Position numbers and translations under genes: made by a program | Notes under the pieces: model-generated | Told to the model about the DNA's origin: nothing | What the model saw: the letters and a program-made list of their open reading frames with translations, nothing else | Databases searched by the model: none | Source of the DNA: Oscillospiraceae bacterium | GTDB taxonomy: Bacteria; Bacillota; Clostridia; Oscillospirales; Oscillospiraceae | Assembly: GCA_020025535.1 (NCBI GenBank) | Contig: JAHHRY010000004.1 | Span: 56,954-120,953 of the forward strand | Length of the DNA stretch: 64,000 nt | Direction of reading: 5' to 3' | In this document: positions 25,255 through 33,845 of the stretch, in pieces | How positions within the stretch are numbered: position 1 is the first letter of the stretch | How the letters are laid out: each line of letters begins with the position of its first letter

Positions 25255-26664
25255 TTACAGCACGTTATAGATGTGATCCTGAATGCCGCCGTTTCTGGAG
25301 ATGACCTCTGCCACGATGCGGTCGCCGTGAGGCACGGGCTGGGGCTTGCCGGTCATACGCTCGGCCTTTTCCTTCAGTTCGAAGATGTCCACAATGGGCA
25401 GGCCTGCAGCCATCAGGCGTTCCTTCAGCTCTACATTCTTGGGATTGACGGCGATGCCTCCCTGGGTGACTACGACATCAATGTCCTTGCCCGGGGTGGA
25501 AACGCAGGTAACATGGTCACGGATCATCGGCAGACGGTTACGGAACATAGGCGTGATGATCACGGACATCTTGGCACCGGCACAGATATCGCTGTGTCCG
25601 CCGGAGCCGCCCATGATGGAGCCGTTGGAGTCGGTATGCACGTTGACGTTGAAATCGGTGTCGATTTCGGTAGCGCCGGCGAATACCACGTCCAGGCTGT
25701 CTACGATGCTGCTGCAGGCATCGGGAGCGGCGTACTGGTAAATGGAGACCTCCTGATGGCGGGGGTCGGTACGGATGGACTCAATTGCCTTCAGGTCGAA
25801 GCACTGGCCGTCCAGCAGGGTGCGGAAGCAGCCGGACTGCAGCATATCCACCAGATAGCTGGTGATGCCGCCCATGACGAAGCTGCCCTGCACGCCCTTC
25901 TCCAGCATCAGGTCCTTCAGGAACTTGGCGCCTGCCAGAGTAGCACCGCCGGCGCCGGTCTGGAAGGAGAAGCCGTCCTTAAAGAGGCCGGAGTATTCCA
26001 CCACCTTGACAGCCTGTGCTGCCATTACCAGGCCCACAGGGTCACGGGTGATACGGGTAGTACCGGAAACGATGCCGTTGGGGTCACCGATTGCATCCAC
26101 GCAGACAACATAGTCAACATAGACTTCGGAAACGGACCAGTCCACCAGAGGATAGGGTACCAGCTCGTCGGTGATGACAACGACCTTCTTGGCGTACATG
26201 GCATCCAGCAGAGGATAGCCGAAGCTGCCGCAGGCAGATTTGCCGTACTTGCCGGAGCAGTTGCCCATGGGGTCGGAAATAGGTGCTGCGATAAAGGCCA
26301 CATCGATGGGAGTGCGGCCCTCAGCGATGTCGTTGGGGCGGCCGCCGTGGGTACGGAACTCCACGGGAGTATCCATGATGCCCTTGGAAATGACGCCGCC
26401 GACGGAAGCAGCCATGTAGTCGGTCTGCAGCTTGGTAACCACATGATTCTTGATGTGGTCGATCAGAGGTGCGTGTACGTCAAAAATAGCAGTGGCATTG
26501 ATGGTAATATCCTTAATGCCCAGAGCAGCGATTTCTTCCATGACCATGTTCAGCACATAGTCACCGTTACGCAGATGGTGGTGGAAGGAAATGGTCATGC
26601 CATCCTTCAGACCGGACTGCACAATGGCTTCCCGGATGGAAGCTACCAGTTTAGTGTCTCTCAT
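25255..26664 (-). CDS. citF: citramalate/citrate lyase, alpha subunit (CoA-transferase)
   Basis: 469 aa, slightly shorter at the N-terminus than the usual CitF of about 510 aa. Family segments GLKDGMTISFHHHLRNGDYV, GGSGGHSDICAGAKMSVII and VVTQGGIAVNP are present. It transfers citramalate (or citrate) to the acetyl-loaded acyl carrier protein. The ATG overlaps the citE stop codon by four bases. In this context the product of the lyase is pyruvate plus acetate, the final step of glutamate fermentation by the methylaspartate route; citrate cleavage to oxaloacetate is the alternative. Confidence 0.88.
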   Translation of the reverse strand: MRDTKLVASIREAIVQSGLKDGMTISFHHHLRNGDYVLNMVMEEIAALGIKDITINATAIFDVHAPLIDHIKNHVVTKLQTDYMAASVGGVISKGIMDTPVEFRTHGGRPNDIAEGRTPIDVAFIAAPISDPMGNCSGKYGKSACGSFGYPLLDAMYAKKVVVITDELVPYPLVDWSVSEVYVDYVVCVDAIGDPNGIVSGTTRITRDPVGLVMAAQAVKVVEYSGLFKDGFSFQTGAGGATLAGAKFLKDLMLEKGVQGSFVMGGITSYLVDMLQSGCFRTLLDGQCFDLKAIESIRTDPRHQEVSIYQYAAPDACSSIVDSLDVVFAGATEIDTDFNVNVHTDSNGSIMGGSGGHSDICAGAKMSVIITPMFRNRLPMIRDHVTCVSTPGKDIDVVVTQGGIAVNPKNVELKERLMAAGLPIVDIFELKEKAERMTGKPQPVPHGDRIVAEVISRNGGIQDHIYNVL

Positions 26665-27542
26665 ACCAAGTCCTCCTTATGGATTCCCAGTGCTTCGGCA
26701 GCAGCAATGGTCTGCTGTGCTCTTGCGACGATAGGTGCGTCAATCATCTTGCCATGCAGTGCAATAGCGCCCTTGCCCTGTTCCTTAGCCAGTGCAATGG
26801 CATCCATCACTTCGTAGGCGTAGTTGATTTCTTCCTTGGTGGGACTGAACACCTGGTTAATGGCGTTGATATGTCTGGGAGAGATGGAAGCCTTGCCGGT
26901 AAAGCCGAAGGACTTTGCCAGGGCTGCATCAGTCAGGATGCCCTCGTCGTCGTTGACATCGGTGAAGGGGGTATCGTAGACATCTACACCGGCGGCACGG
27001 GCAGCCATGACCATACGATGGCGGGCGTACTCGATTTCTCTGCCTTCCTTGGTGCGCTTGCAGCGCAGGTCAGCAGTCAGGTCCTCTGCGCCCAGGAACA
27101 GGGCGGTAACACGGGGACGGGCCGATGCGATGGAATATGCATTTTCAACACCCAATGCAGTCTCGATCAGAGGCATCAGGCGAACGGTATTGTGAGCGAA
27201 GCCCAGTTTCTCTTCCATAGCGGTGATGTAATCATCCACGACCTCCACGTCGTGGGCGCAGCCGGTCTTGGGCAGCATGATGATATCAGGCTTCTGAGGC
27301 AGGATCTCGTTCAGGTCCAGCTGCCAGAAGGGGGTATCGGTAGAGTTGATACGAACAATAATTTCGCAGCGATCAAATTCCAGGTCCCGCATGACATTGC
27401 GAACCAGAATACGGGCAGCATCCTTTTCAGCGGGAGCTACGGCATCTTCCAGGTCGAAGATCACGGCATCAGAGCCAAGGAAGTTGCCGTTGATGATCAT
27501 TTTCGGTGCATTACCGGGCAAAAACAACATAGAACGACGCAT
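26661..27542 (-). CDS. citE: citramalate/citrate lyase, beta subunit
   Basis: 293 aa. HpcH/HpaI-type TIM barrel with RRSMLFLPGNAPKMI at the N-terminus, DAVIFDLEDAV (metal-binding acidic residues), DIIMLPKTG and LFLGAEDLTADL. It cleaves the acyl-thioester of citramalate to pyruvate and acetyl-ACP. GGAAAGGAG precedes the ATG; five bases separate it from citD. Confidence 0.9.
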   Translation of the reverse strand: MRRSMLFLPGNAPKMIINGNFLGSDAVIFDLEDAVAPAEKDAARILVRNVMRDLEFDRCEIIVRINSTDTPFWQLDLNEILPQKPDIIMLPKTGCAHDVEVVDDYITAMEEKLGFAHNTVRLMPLIETALGVENAYSIASARPRVTALFLGAEDLTADLRCKRTKEGREIEYARHRMVMAARAAGVDVYDTPFTDVNDDEGILTDAALAKSFGFTGKASISPRHINAINQVFSPTKEEINYAYEVMDAIALAKEQGKGAIALHGKMIDAPIVARAQQTIAAAEALGIHKEDLV

Positions 27543-27547
27543 GACTC

Positions 27548-27814
27548 TTACTCCTTTCCCCGCAGAATTGCGGTTTCCACTCTTGCACGAACGACGCAGT
27601 CCAGAGCGCCTCTGTCAGCAATCTTGACGCGTGCATTCTTTACGCCGCACTGCTCCAGAACATCACGGACGGAAGCTTCGATAGCGGCGCCGAACTGGTT
27701 TTTCACAACGGACTCCAGTTCGATCTCGACTCCCTGTTCACAGGGTTCGACTTCAACAATCAGATCGCTTTTTTCCGCAGTACCTGCGGAAGCAGCCTTA
27801 ATAATATCGGCCAT
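27548..27814 (-). CDS. citD: citramalate/citrate lyase acyl carrier protein
   Basis: 88 aa. KAASAGTAEKSDL near the N-terminus contains the serine (Ser9) expected to carry the phosphoribosyl-dephospho-CoA group. It is the first gene of the operon citD-citE-citF-mesaconase. The maturation genes (citC ligase, citX, citG) that often accompany it are not in this window and must lie elsewhere. Ribosome-binding site GAAAGGGG. Confidence 0.88.
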   Translation of the reverse strand: MADIIKAASAGTAEKSDLIVEVEPCEQGVEIELESVVKNQFGAAIEASVRDVLEQCGVKNARVKIADRGALDCVVRARVETAILRGKE

Positions 27815-27863
27815 TGGTTATTTACCCCTTTCAAGAAGTATTTTTGTATAATAAACCTCAGAT

Positions 27864-27892
27864 ATTATACATTATTTTTTTGCAATTTGCAA
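27864..27892 (-). promoter_or_regulatory. promoter of the citramalate lyase-mesaconase operon
   Basis: On the minus strand TTGCAA (27887-27892), 17 bases, TATAAT (27864-27869). The leader to citD is about 45 bases. Confidence 0.8.
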
Positions 27893-27918
27893 TACACAAA
27901 CTATTTTTCTGATATATC

Positions 27919-27947
27919 TTTCCAAACTTCTCATTTCCTGTTATAGT
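27919..27947 (+). promoter_or_regulatory. possible promoter of the P-loop/AlaX-like gene
   Basis: TTTCCA (27919-27924), 17 bases, TATAGT (27942-27947), about 33 bases upstream of the ATG. The fit is moderate. It is divergent from the citD promoter in the same AT-rich gap. Confidence 0.4.
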
Positions 27948-27980
27948 TAAGGTATTATCTATATACAGGAGGTGCCCTTT

Positions 27981-28904
27981 ATGCGAGAATGTCAAGAGAA
28001 TCATATCATCAGCCATTACTTTGCGCCCCGTGGTCAGGCCCGTATGTATGCGCTGGGGATGCAGCTGGCGCAGCTATATCTTTCTCCGTTTGATAAGCTG
28101 ATCGGCGTGATCGGCGATGCCGGTTCCGGCAAAAGCGCCGTCATCCGGGGTATGTTCCCCAGTCTGGAACTGACCAACGACGACGACGGTCTCTATGTCC
28201 GTCCCCTGCCGCTGCTGGAAGTCGGAGAAAACCACGGATTCTTCTCCCCCCACTCCTACCATGTGGACATCCGCTTTGAAAGCGGCTTCACACAACTGAG
28301 CGTTCTGGCTGATGCCATCATCGAAGCCATCCATCAGAGCAGACGGGTGGTTGTGGAACATTTCGAGCTGATATATCCCCTGCTGGGCGGCATGAAGGCC
28401 GACCTGCTCATCGGTGTGGGCGAAGAAGTGGTCCTTACCCGTCCCACCATCTTCGGTCCGGAGCCGGAGGAAATCCGGGATATCGTCTACCACTCTCTTC
28501 CCTACCGTCTGATGGCTCATACGGCGGAGGATCTCTGTGAGCTTCTGCTTCCCCCGGAGGATCTGGCCCGCTGCGGACATGACGACGTGCGTCACGGCTT
28601 TGTGATCACCTTTGCGGATTATCCGCCGAAAATCGATCTGCGGGAGATGGAACAAAAGGTTTTCGATCTGATCAATCAGGATCTGCCCATTACCTATATC
28701 GACGAAAATCATGTATCCATCGGACCTTTTATCCATTGCTGTACCGGTCCCCGGATTCATGTCTCCCGTACCAGTCAGATCAAGGACTTCCACCTGCTCT
28801 ACCGTTTTGTGCATGATACCCGCAAAAACCGCTATCTGCTGGTGGGCTGTGTGGGATCCCAGAATCTGGAATACCTGCGTAAACTGAATCCGCCCCCCGT
28901 CTAG
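27981..28904 (+). CDS. P-loop protein with an AlaX/tRNA-SAD-like C-terminal domain
   Basis: 307 aa. Residues 45-52 are GDAGSGKS, a Walker A motif in a compact ATP/GTP-binding half (about 35-165). The C-terminal half has HTAEDL (180-185) and, about 70 residues later, CCTGPRIHVS (253-262), followed by a T-x-x-I strand. This spacing resembles the zinc-binding second additional domain (SAD) of alanyl-tRNA synthetase and AlaX editing proteins (HxxxH ... CxxxH). I recall clostridial proteins annotated on that basis, but the function is not known to me. AGGAGG lies 8 bases before the ATG at 27981; an in-frame GTG at 27972 overlaps that site. It is divergent from citramalate lyase and convergent with the hut operon. 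Confidence 0.7.
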   Translation: MRECQENHIISHYFAPRGQARMYALGMQLAQLYLSPFDKLIGVIGDAGSGKSAVIRGMFPSLELTNDDDGLYVRPLPLLEVGENHGFFSPHSYHVDIRFESGFTQLSVLADAIIEAIHQSRRVVVEHFELIYPLLGGMKADLLIGVGEEVVLTRPTIFGPEPEEIRDIVYHSLPYRLMAHTAEDLCELLLPPEDLARCGHDDVRHGFVITFADYPPKIDLREMEQKVFDLINQDLPITYIDENHVSIGPFIHCCTGPRIHVSRTSQIKDFHLLYRFVHDTRKNRYLLVGCVGSQNLEYLRKLNPPPV

Positions 28905-28915
28905 CCCGTCATAAA

Positions 28916-28945
28916 CCCCCGGATGCACCGCATCCGGGGGCTTTT
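28916..28945. terminator. bidirectional terminator between the P-loop/AlaX-like gene and fchA
   Basis: CCCCCGGATGC pairs with GCATCCGGGGG (11 bp, 3-base loop) with TTTT after it on the plus strand. It lies between two convergent stop codons. Confidence 0.9.
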
Positions 28946-28946
28946 A

Positions 28947-29573
28947 TTATACCAGAGTCAAAACGGTGCTGTATACCTGATCTGCCAGCGCCAGCGTCTT
29001 CTCCAGCAGGGCTGTGCCTCTGCTGCGATAGCTTTCCGCCAGTTCCCTGTCTTTCAGGCTGCCAATGTTAATCAGCACATTCAGCCATGCGCCCTGCACG
29101 GCGGAACGCATGGAAAGAGCAGCCACACCCAGATCGCTGGCGGCACTTTCATTGAACCGGCCCAGAAGAGAAGCCGTCAGTTCAATGGTTTCCGCAGCCA
29201 GCTGCATCATCTCAAAAGGCGTTTCGGTGCAGCACACCAGTCCCTTTTGGATGGCAGCGGAGCGGGCAGCCTTCTCTTCATCCGTGGACTTGGGCATACC
29301 AAAGGCATTGCTCACCACCATGAAAGCTTCCGTGTCCCGGTCCATTACGTCGTTGAAACGAACACGGAGCGCCTCGGCTTTCTTCTGGGTTTCCAGAATG
29401 AAGTCCTTATGCTCGGCGTACTGCTTTTTTCCGGCGGTCAGCTCACAGACCATTGCGGTCAGAGCTGCGCCGATGGCGCCTTCCAGAGCTGCGGCAGAGC
29501 CGCCGCCGGGAGCGGGAGCGTCAGAAGCCAGCAGCTGCGTAAATTCGCTGACCTGCAACTGTGCCAGTTTCAT
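28947..29573 (-). CDS. fchA: formimidoyltetrahydrofolate cyclodeaminase
   Basis: 208 aa. The FTCD_C family signature APAPGGGSAAALEGAIGAAL is at residues 19-38. It converts 5-formimino-tetrahydrofolate to methenyl-tetrahydrofolate and ammonia. It is the last gene of the hut operon, 14 bases after ftcD. In many organisms the two activities are fused; here they are separate genes. The product feeds one-carbon metabolism. Confidence 0.92.
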   Translation of the reverse strand: MKLAQLQVSEFTQLLASDAPAPGGGSAAALEGAIGAALTAMVCELTAGKKQYAEHKDFILETQKKAEALRVRFNDVMDRDTEAFMVVSNAFGMPKSTDEEKAARSAAIQKGLVCCTETPFEMMQLAAETIELTASLLGRFNESAASDLGVAALSMRSAVQGAWLNVLINIGSLKDRELAESYRSRGTALLEKTLALADQVYSTVLTLV

Positions 29574-29587
29574 ATTTTCCGCACCCC

Positions 29588-30499
29588 TTATTCCATGCCG
29601 ATCAGATGGTACTCCATGGTCTGCTTGCGGGCATCGAAGTTTTCCATCTTCAGATAGTACTCGGCGCAGTCCAGCAGAGCCTTGGCGGGAGTCAGGCCTA
29701 CCAGCTCACTGCCGATGATGCGGACGCCGTAGCGGTCGGCCAGTGCACGAACCATCTCAAACACATAGTAGATGGGAGTGCCTTCGTAGTTGACCAGGTT
29801 CATGGAAACCTGAGCAATGTTGCGGTCCTCCAGCATAACGCCGATGGCCTTGCAGTACTTGAAGCCGCCGTTGATTGCACGGATAGCGTGTGCGATCTTG
29901 TTGGCGATTTCCAGATCAGAGGTGTCCAGATTGATATTGTAGGCAATCAGGGGCATACGGGCGCCGATGGCGATGATGCCGGCAGTAGGATGGATCTTCC
30001 GCTCGCCGTAGTCGGGAGCCCACTCAGGCTGCAGCAGCTTTTCGGGCATACCCTCGAACTGGCCCTTGCGAACCTTTGCCAGGTTTACACGGTCAGGAGA
30101 AGTTGCGGAATCCTCATACAGGAAAGAAGGCACCTTCAGCTCGTCCCAGATTCTCTGTGCCACGCGTTTGGACATCTCCACGCACTCTTCTACAGTCATA
30201 TCCATCGTGGGAACGAAGGGGATGACGTCGGTAGCGCCCATACGGGGGTGCTGACCCTTGTGCTTGGTCATATCAATGGTTTCGGTTGCCTTCTTGGTCA
30301 GACGGAAAACCACTTCCTCAATCGCGGCAGGAGAGCCCACCATGGTGAAAACGCAGCGGTTGTGGTCGCCGTCGGTCTGAACGTCCAGAACGGTACAGCC
30401 GGGGACACTGTTGGCGGTGTCTACCAGACCCTGAAATACAACGGGATCGGTTTCCTTACTGACACTGAAATTGGGGATGCATTCTACCAGCTTAGACAT
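29588..30499 (-). CDS. ftcD: glutamate formimidoyltransferase
   Basis: 303 aa, corresponding to the N-terminal domain of FTCD. ECIPNFSVSKE at the N-terminus, GQHPRMGATDVIPFVP and GVMLEDRNIAQVSMNL are typical. It moves the formimino group from N-formimino-L-glutamate to tetrahydrofolate and releases glutamate, which can then enter the methylaspartate route encoded just downstream on the same strand. TAGGAGGT precedes the ATG. Confidence 0.93.
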   Translation of the reverse strand: MSKLVECIPNFSVSKETDPVVFQGLVDTANSVPGCTVLDVQTDGDHNRCVFTMVGSPAAIEEVVFRLTKKATETIDMTKHKGQHPRMGATDVIPFVPTMDMTVEECVEMSKRVAQRIWDELKVPSFLYEDSATSPDRVNLAKVRKGQFEGMPEKLLQPEWAPDYGERKIHPTAGIIAIGARMPLIAYNINLDTSDLEIANKIAHAIRAINGGFKYCKAIGVMLEDRNIAQVSMNLVNYEGTPIYYVFEMVRALADRYGVRIIGSELVGLTPAKALLDCAEYYLKMENFDARKQTMEYHLIGME

Positions 30500-30514
30500 G
30501 TTCGTTGTTACCTC

Positions 30515-31765
30515 CTAGTTTTCGTGGATGTTGTTACGTTCAAAGACTCTGCCCCGTTTGATGACGGTGCGAGCCAAATTACTGCCCATACGGTAGCAAA
30601 TATAATTGAGATCCTGTGCGTCCCAGATTACCAGATCGCCCAGCTTTCCGGGTTCCACAGAACCAACGCTGTCCGCCATACCGATGGCGGCAGCACCGTT
30701 CAGCGTAACAGCCGTCAGCACCTCTTCGGGTGTCAGGCGGTAACGCAGACAGCCCAGGTTCATCACCAGCTGCATATTGAGGCAGGGACAGGACCCGGGA
30801 TTGAAGTCGGTGGCCATAGCCACGGGCACGCCCGTATTCACCATCTGCCTTGCAGGGGCAAAGGTCGCACCCAGATACAGACTTGTAGCCGGCAGCAGGC
30901 AGGCTACCGTGCCGCCCTTTGCCATGGCTTCGATGCCCTCCGTGGGGCAGACAATCAGATGTTCCGCAGAAACCGCGCCGATTTCCCCTGCCAGCTGAGA
31001 ACCGCCGATGGGGTCAATCTCGTCGGCATGGATCTTCGGCAGCAGGCCGTGCTTTTTTCCGGCTTCCAGAATTTTCCGGCTTTCCTCCGGGGTAAACACA
31101 CCGGTTTCGCAGAAAACATCGCAGAAACGGGCGAGTTTTTCCTCCGCCACCGCCGGAATCATCTCTTCGCAGACCATGCGGATGTATGCCTCACGGTCAT
31201 CTGCAAAGCACTTCGGCAGAGCATGACCGCCCATAAAGGTGGGCACCAGATCAATGGGCTGCTTTTCGTTCAGATCCCGGATGGCACGCAGCTGCTTCAG
31301 CTCGTCCTCCAGACGCAGACCGTAGCCGCTTTTCGCCTCACAGGTGGTTGTGCCGAAGGACAGCATTTCCTCCAGAGCCAGACCGGCCTTTTCCGCCAGT
31401 TCCTCCTCTGTGGCTTCTCTGGTCGCCGTGACGGTGGACAAAATACCGCCGCCCTGCGCCAGAATATCCAGATAGGGCACACCCCGCAGCTTGAGCGCCA
31501 GTTCATTCTGTCGCCAGCCGCCGAAAATCAGATGAGTGTGGGCATCCACCAGGCCGGGGGTCACCAGTCTGCCGCCGGCATCCAGAATTCTGGCATTACC
31601 TGCCTGTCCGGGTCTGCCGGTACCGACTTCAGCGATTTTTCCGTCCTCGATCAGCACCCATGCATCCCGCAGCACCTGCACTTCCCCCTGAGCCGCGCCG
31701 CTTTTGGCGGCGCAGCCGGTGGGGGTAACCAGCATTCCGATATTGGTCAGAAGAAGGTTTTCCAT
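30515..31765 (-). CDS. hutI: imidazolonepropionase
   Basis: 416 aa. Amidohydrolase family: VDAHTHLIFGG (metal-binding His-x-His), KIHADEIDPIGGSQLAGEIG and ATDFNPGSCP. It opens 4-imidazolone-5-propionate to N-formimino-L-glutamate. AAGGAG precedes the ATG and 17 bases separate it from hutU. Confidence 0.95.
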   Translation of the reverse strand: MENLLLTNIGMLVTPTGCAAKSGAAQGEVQVLRDAWVLIEDGKIAEVGTGRPGQAGNARILDAGGRLVTPGLVDAHTHLIFGGWRQNELALKLRGVPYLDILAQGGGILSTVTATREATEEELAEKAGLALEEMLSFGTTTCEAKSGYGLRLEDELKQLRAIRDLNEKQPIDLVPTFMGGHALPKCFADDREAYIRMVCEEMIPAVAEEKLARFCDVFCETGVFTPEESRKILEAGKKHGLLPKIHADEIDPIGGSQLAGEIGAVSAEHLIVCPTEGIEAMAKGGTVACLLPATSLYLGATFAPARQMVNTGVPVAMATDFNPGSCPCLNMQLVMNLGCLRYRLTPEEVLTAVTLNGAAAIGMADSVGSVEPGKLGDLVIWDAQDLNYICYRMGSNLARTVIKRGRVFERNNIHEN

Positions 31766-31782
31766 AAGCTTCTCCTTACCGC

Positions 31783-33807
31783 TCAGTTTTTCTTTACAGC
31801 ACGAAGTGCGTCCGTGATGACCTGCTCGTCTGCCAGATAAGGCAGGGTAATGTGGTCCTGACCGGCGTAGAGCTTATTGTACTCAGCAGCGGTAGTCAGT
31901 GCATTTTCGTTTCTTGCCCAGGCACGGCGGGAAACACCCACCATGGTATCCCAGGGCATGGACATCCGCAGGATGGTATCCACACGCTCGGAACCGTCCA
32001 GAACCATGCCGAAGCCGCCGTTGATTGCCTTGCCGATACCGGTGCCGCCGCCATTGTGCAGAGCGATCAGGCTCATGCCGCGGGCAGCGTTGCCGGCGAA
32101 GCACTGGGTAGCCATATCGGCCATGATATTGGAGCCGTCCTTAATGTTGGAGGTCTCACGGAAGGGAGAATCGGTTCCGCCGGTATCATGGTGGTCACGT
32201 CCCAGCATGACGGGGCCGATTTCGCCGTTGCGGACCATTTCGTTGAATTTCAGAGCGATGCTCATGCGGCCCATGGCATCCTGATACAGGATGCGGCACT
32301 GGGTGCCGACCACCAGCTTGTTCTTCTTGGCATCCCGAACCCAGACATAGTTGTCGTAGTCCTGATAGCGGCGGTTGTGCGAGAGAATATACTCGGCAGC
32401 GGCAGCGTCGGTCTTTTCCAGATCCTCGGGATTCCGGGACAGGCAGCACCAGCGGAAGGGGCCGTAGCCGAAGTCAAACAGGCAGGGTCCCAGAATGTCT
32501 TCCACATAGGAGGGGAAGACAAAGCCATCCAGATCGTTCTCGCCGTTCTTGCAGACGGAAGTAACGCCGGCATCGAAAACAGCCTTCAGGAAGCTGTTGC
32601 CATAGTCGAAGAAGTAAGTTCCTTTTTCGTGGAACTTGCAGATCATTTCGTAGTGGTGGCGCAGAGTCTTGTCAACCAGCACACGGAAGCCGTCCGGATC
32701 CTTGTCCAGCATCTCGGTACGCTGTGCAAAGGTCAGACCCTGCGGGCAGTAGCCGCCGTCATAGGGAACGTGGCAGGAAGTCTGGTCACTCATCAGATCC
32801 ACATGGACATTCTGTGCATACAGGTACTCCAGCAGATCCACGATATTGCCCAGATAGGCAATGGCGCAGGGCTCCTTGGCCTCCAGCTTCTTGCGGGCAA
32901 TTGCCAGAGCCTCTTCCAGGCTGTCGGTCTTTTCACTGACCCAGCCCTGATTATAACGGGTCATGATACGGGACTCGTCCACTTCTGCAATGATGCTGAC
33001 AGCGCCTGCAATCTCTGCAGCCTTGCCCTGAGCGCCGCTCATGCCGCCCAGACCGGCGGTGACAAACAGCTTGCCCGCCAGATTGCCGTCAGCAGGAATG
33101 CCCAGCTTCAGGCGGCCTGCATTCAGCAGGGTGTTGAAGGTGCCATGGACAATGCCCTGAGGTCCGATATACATCCAGCCGCCGGCGGTCATCTGGCCGT
33201 AGTTGGCAACGCCCAGTGCAGCCGCACGGTTGAAGTTCTTCTGGTCATCAAAATTGCCTACCATCAGGCCGTTGGTAATGACGCAGCGGGGAGCCAGCTT
33301 GTGGGAATGGAACAGGCCCAGAGGATGGCCGGACATGACGACCAGCGTCTGCTCATCGGTCATCACTTCCAGATACTTCTTAATCAGACGATACTGCATC
33401 CAGTTCTGGCAGACCTGACCGGTTTCACCGTAGGTAACCAGCTCGTAGGGGTAGAGTGCCACATCAAAGTCCAGGTTGTTATCGATCATGACCTGGAAAG
33501 CCTTGGCTTCCACACAGTTACCCTTATATTCGTCAATGGGCTTGCCGTAGAGCTTGCCCTGAGGACGGAAGCGGTAGCCATAGATACGGCCGTGCTCTTC
33601 CAGTTCCTGTGCAAATTCCACCGCCATCTGCGCGTGGTGCTGCTTGGGGATGTAGCGCAGTGCATTCCGGATTGCCAAAGCCTTATCCGCCTCGGACAGA
33701 TGGGACTCCCGGCGGGGAGCTCTGCGATAGCTGGGATCAAATTCCGGATATTCCGGGAGGACATCATCCAGCATAATGGTCATAGCGTCATGCGTATTGA
33801 ATTCCAC
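31783..33807 (-). CDS. hutU: urocanate hydratase
   Basis: 674 aa, matching the longer form of urocanase. Visible blocks include GGWMYIGPQGIVHGTFNT, VTAGLGGMSGAQGKAAEIAG (NAD-binding region) and GRDHHDTGGTDSPFRET. It uses tightly bound NAD+ to hydrate urocanate. The start is GTG, immediately preceded by AGGAGGTAACCTC. Second gene of the hut operon. Confidence 0.95.
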   Translation of the reverse strand: MEFNTHDAMTIMLDDVLPEYPEFDPSYRRAPRRESHLSEADKALAIRNALRYIPKQHHAQMAVEFAQELEEHGRIYGYRFRPQGKLYGKPIDEYKGNCVEAKAFQVMIDNNLDFDVALYPYELVTYGETGQVCQNWMQYRLIKKYLEVMTDEQTLVVMSGHPLGLFHSHKLAPRCVITNGLMVGNFDDQKNFNRAAALGVANYGQMTAGGWMYIGPQGIVHGTFNTLLNAGRLKLGIPADGNLAGKLFVTAGLGGMSGAQGKAAEIAGAVSIIAEVDESRIMTRYNQGWVSEKTDSLEEALAIARKKLEAKEPCAIAYLGNIVDLLEYLYAQNVHVDLMSDQTSCHVPYDGGYCPQGLTFAQRTEMLDKDPDGFRVLVDKTLRHHYEMICKFHEKGTYFFDYGNSFLKAVFDAGVTSVCKNGENDLDGFVFPSYVEDILGPCLFDFGYGPFRWCCLSRNPEDLEKTDAAAAEYILSHNRRYQDYDNYVWVRDAKKNKLVVGTQCRILYQDAMGRMSIALKFNEMVRNGEIGPVMLGRDHHDTGGTDSPFRETSNIKDGSNIMADMATQCFAGNAARGMSLIALHNGGGTGIGKAINGGFGMVLDGSERVDTILRMSMPWDTMVGVSRRAWARNENALTTAAEYNKLYAGQDHITLPYLADEQVITDALRAVKKN

Positions 33808-33845
33808 GAGGTTACCTCCTGAATAAATATATTTTCGTACGAATC

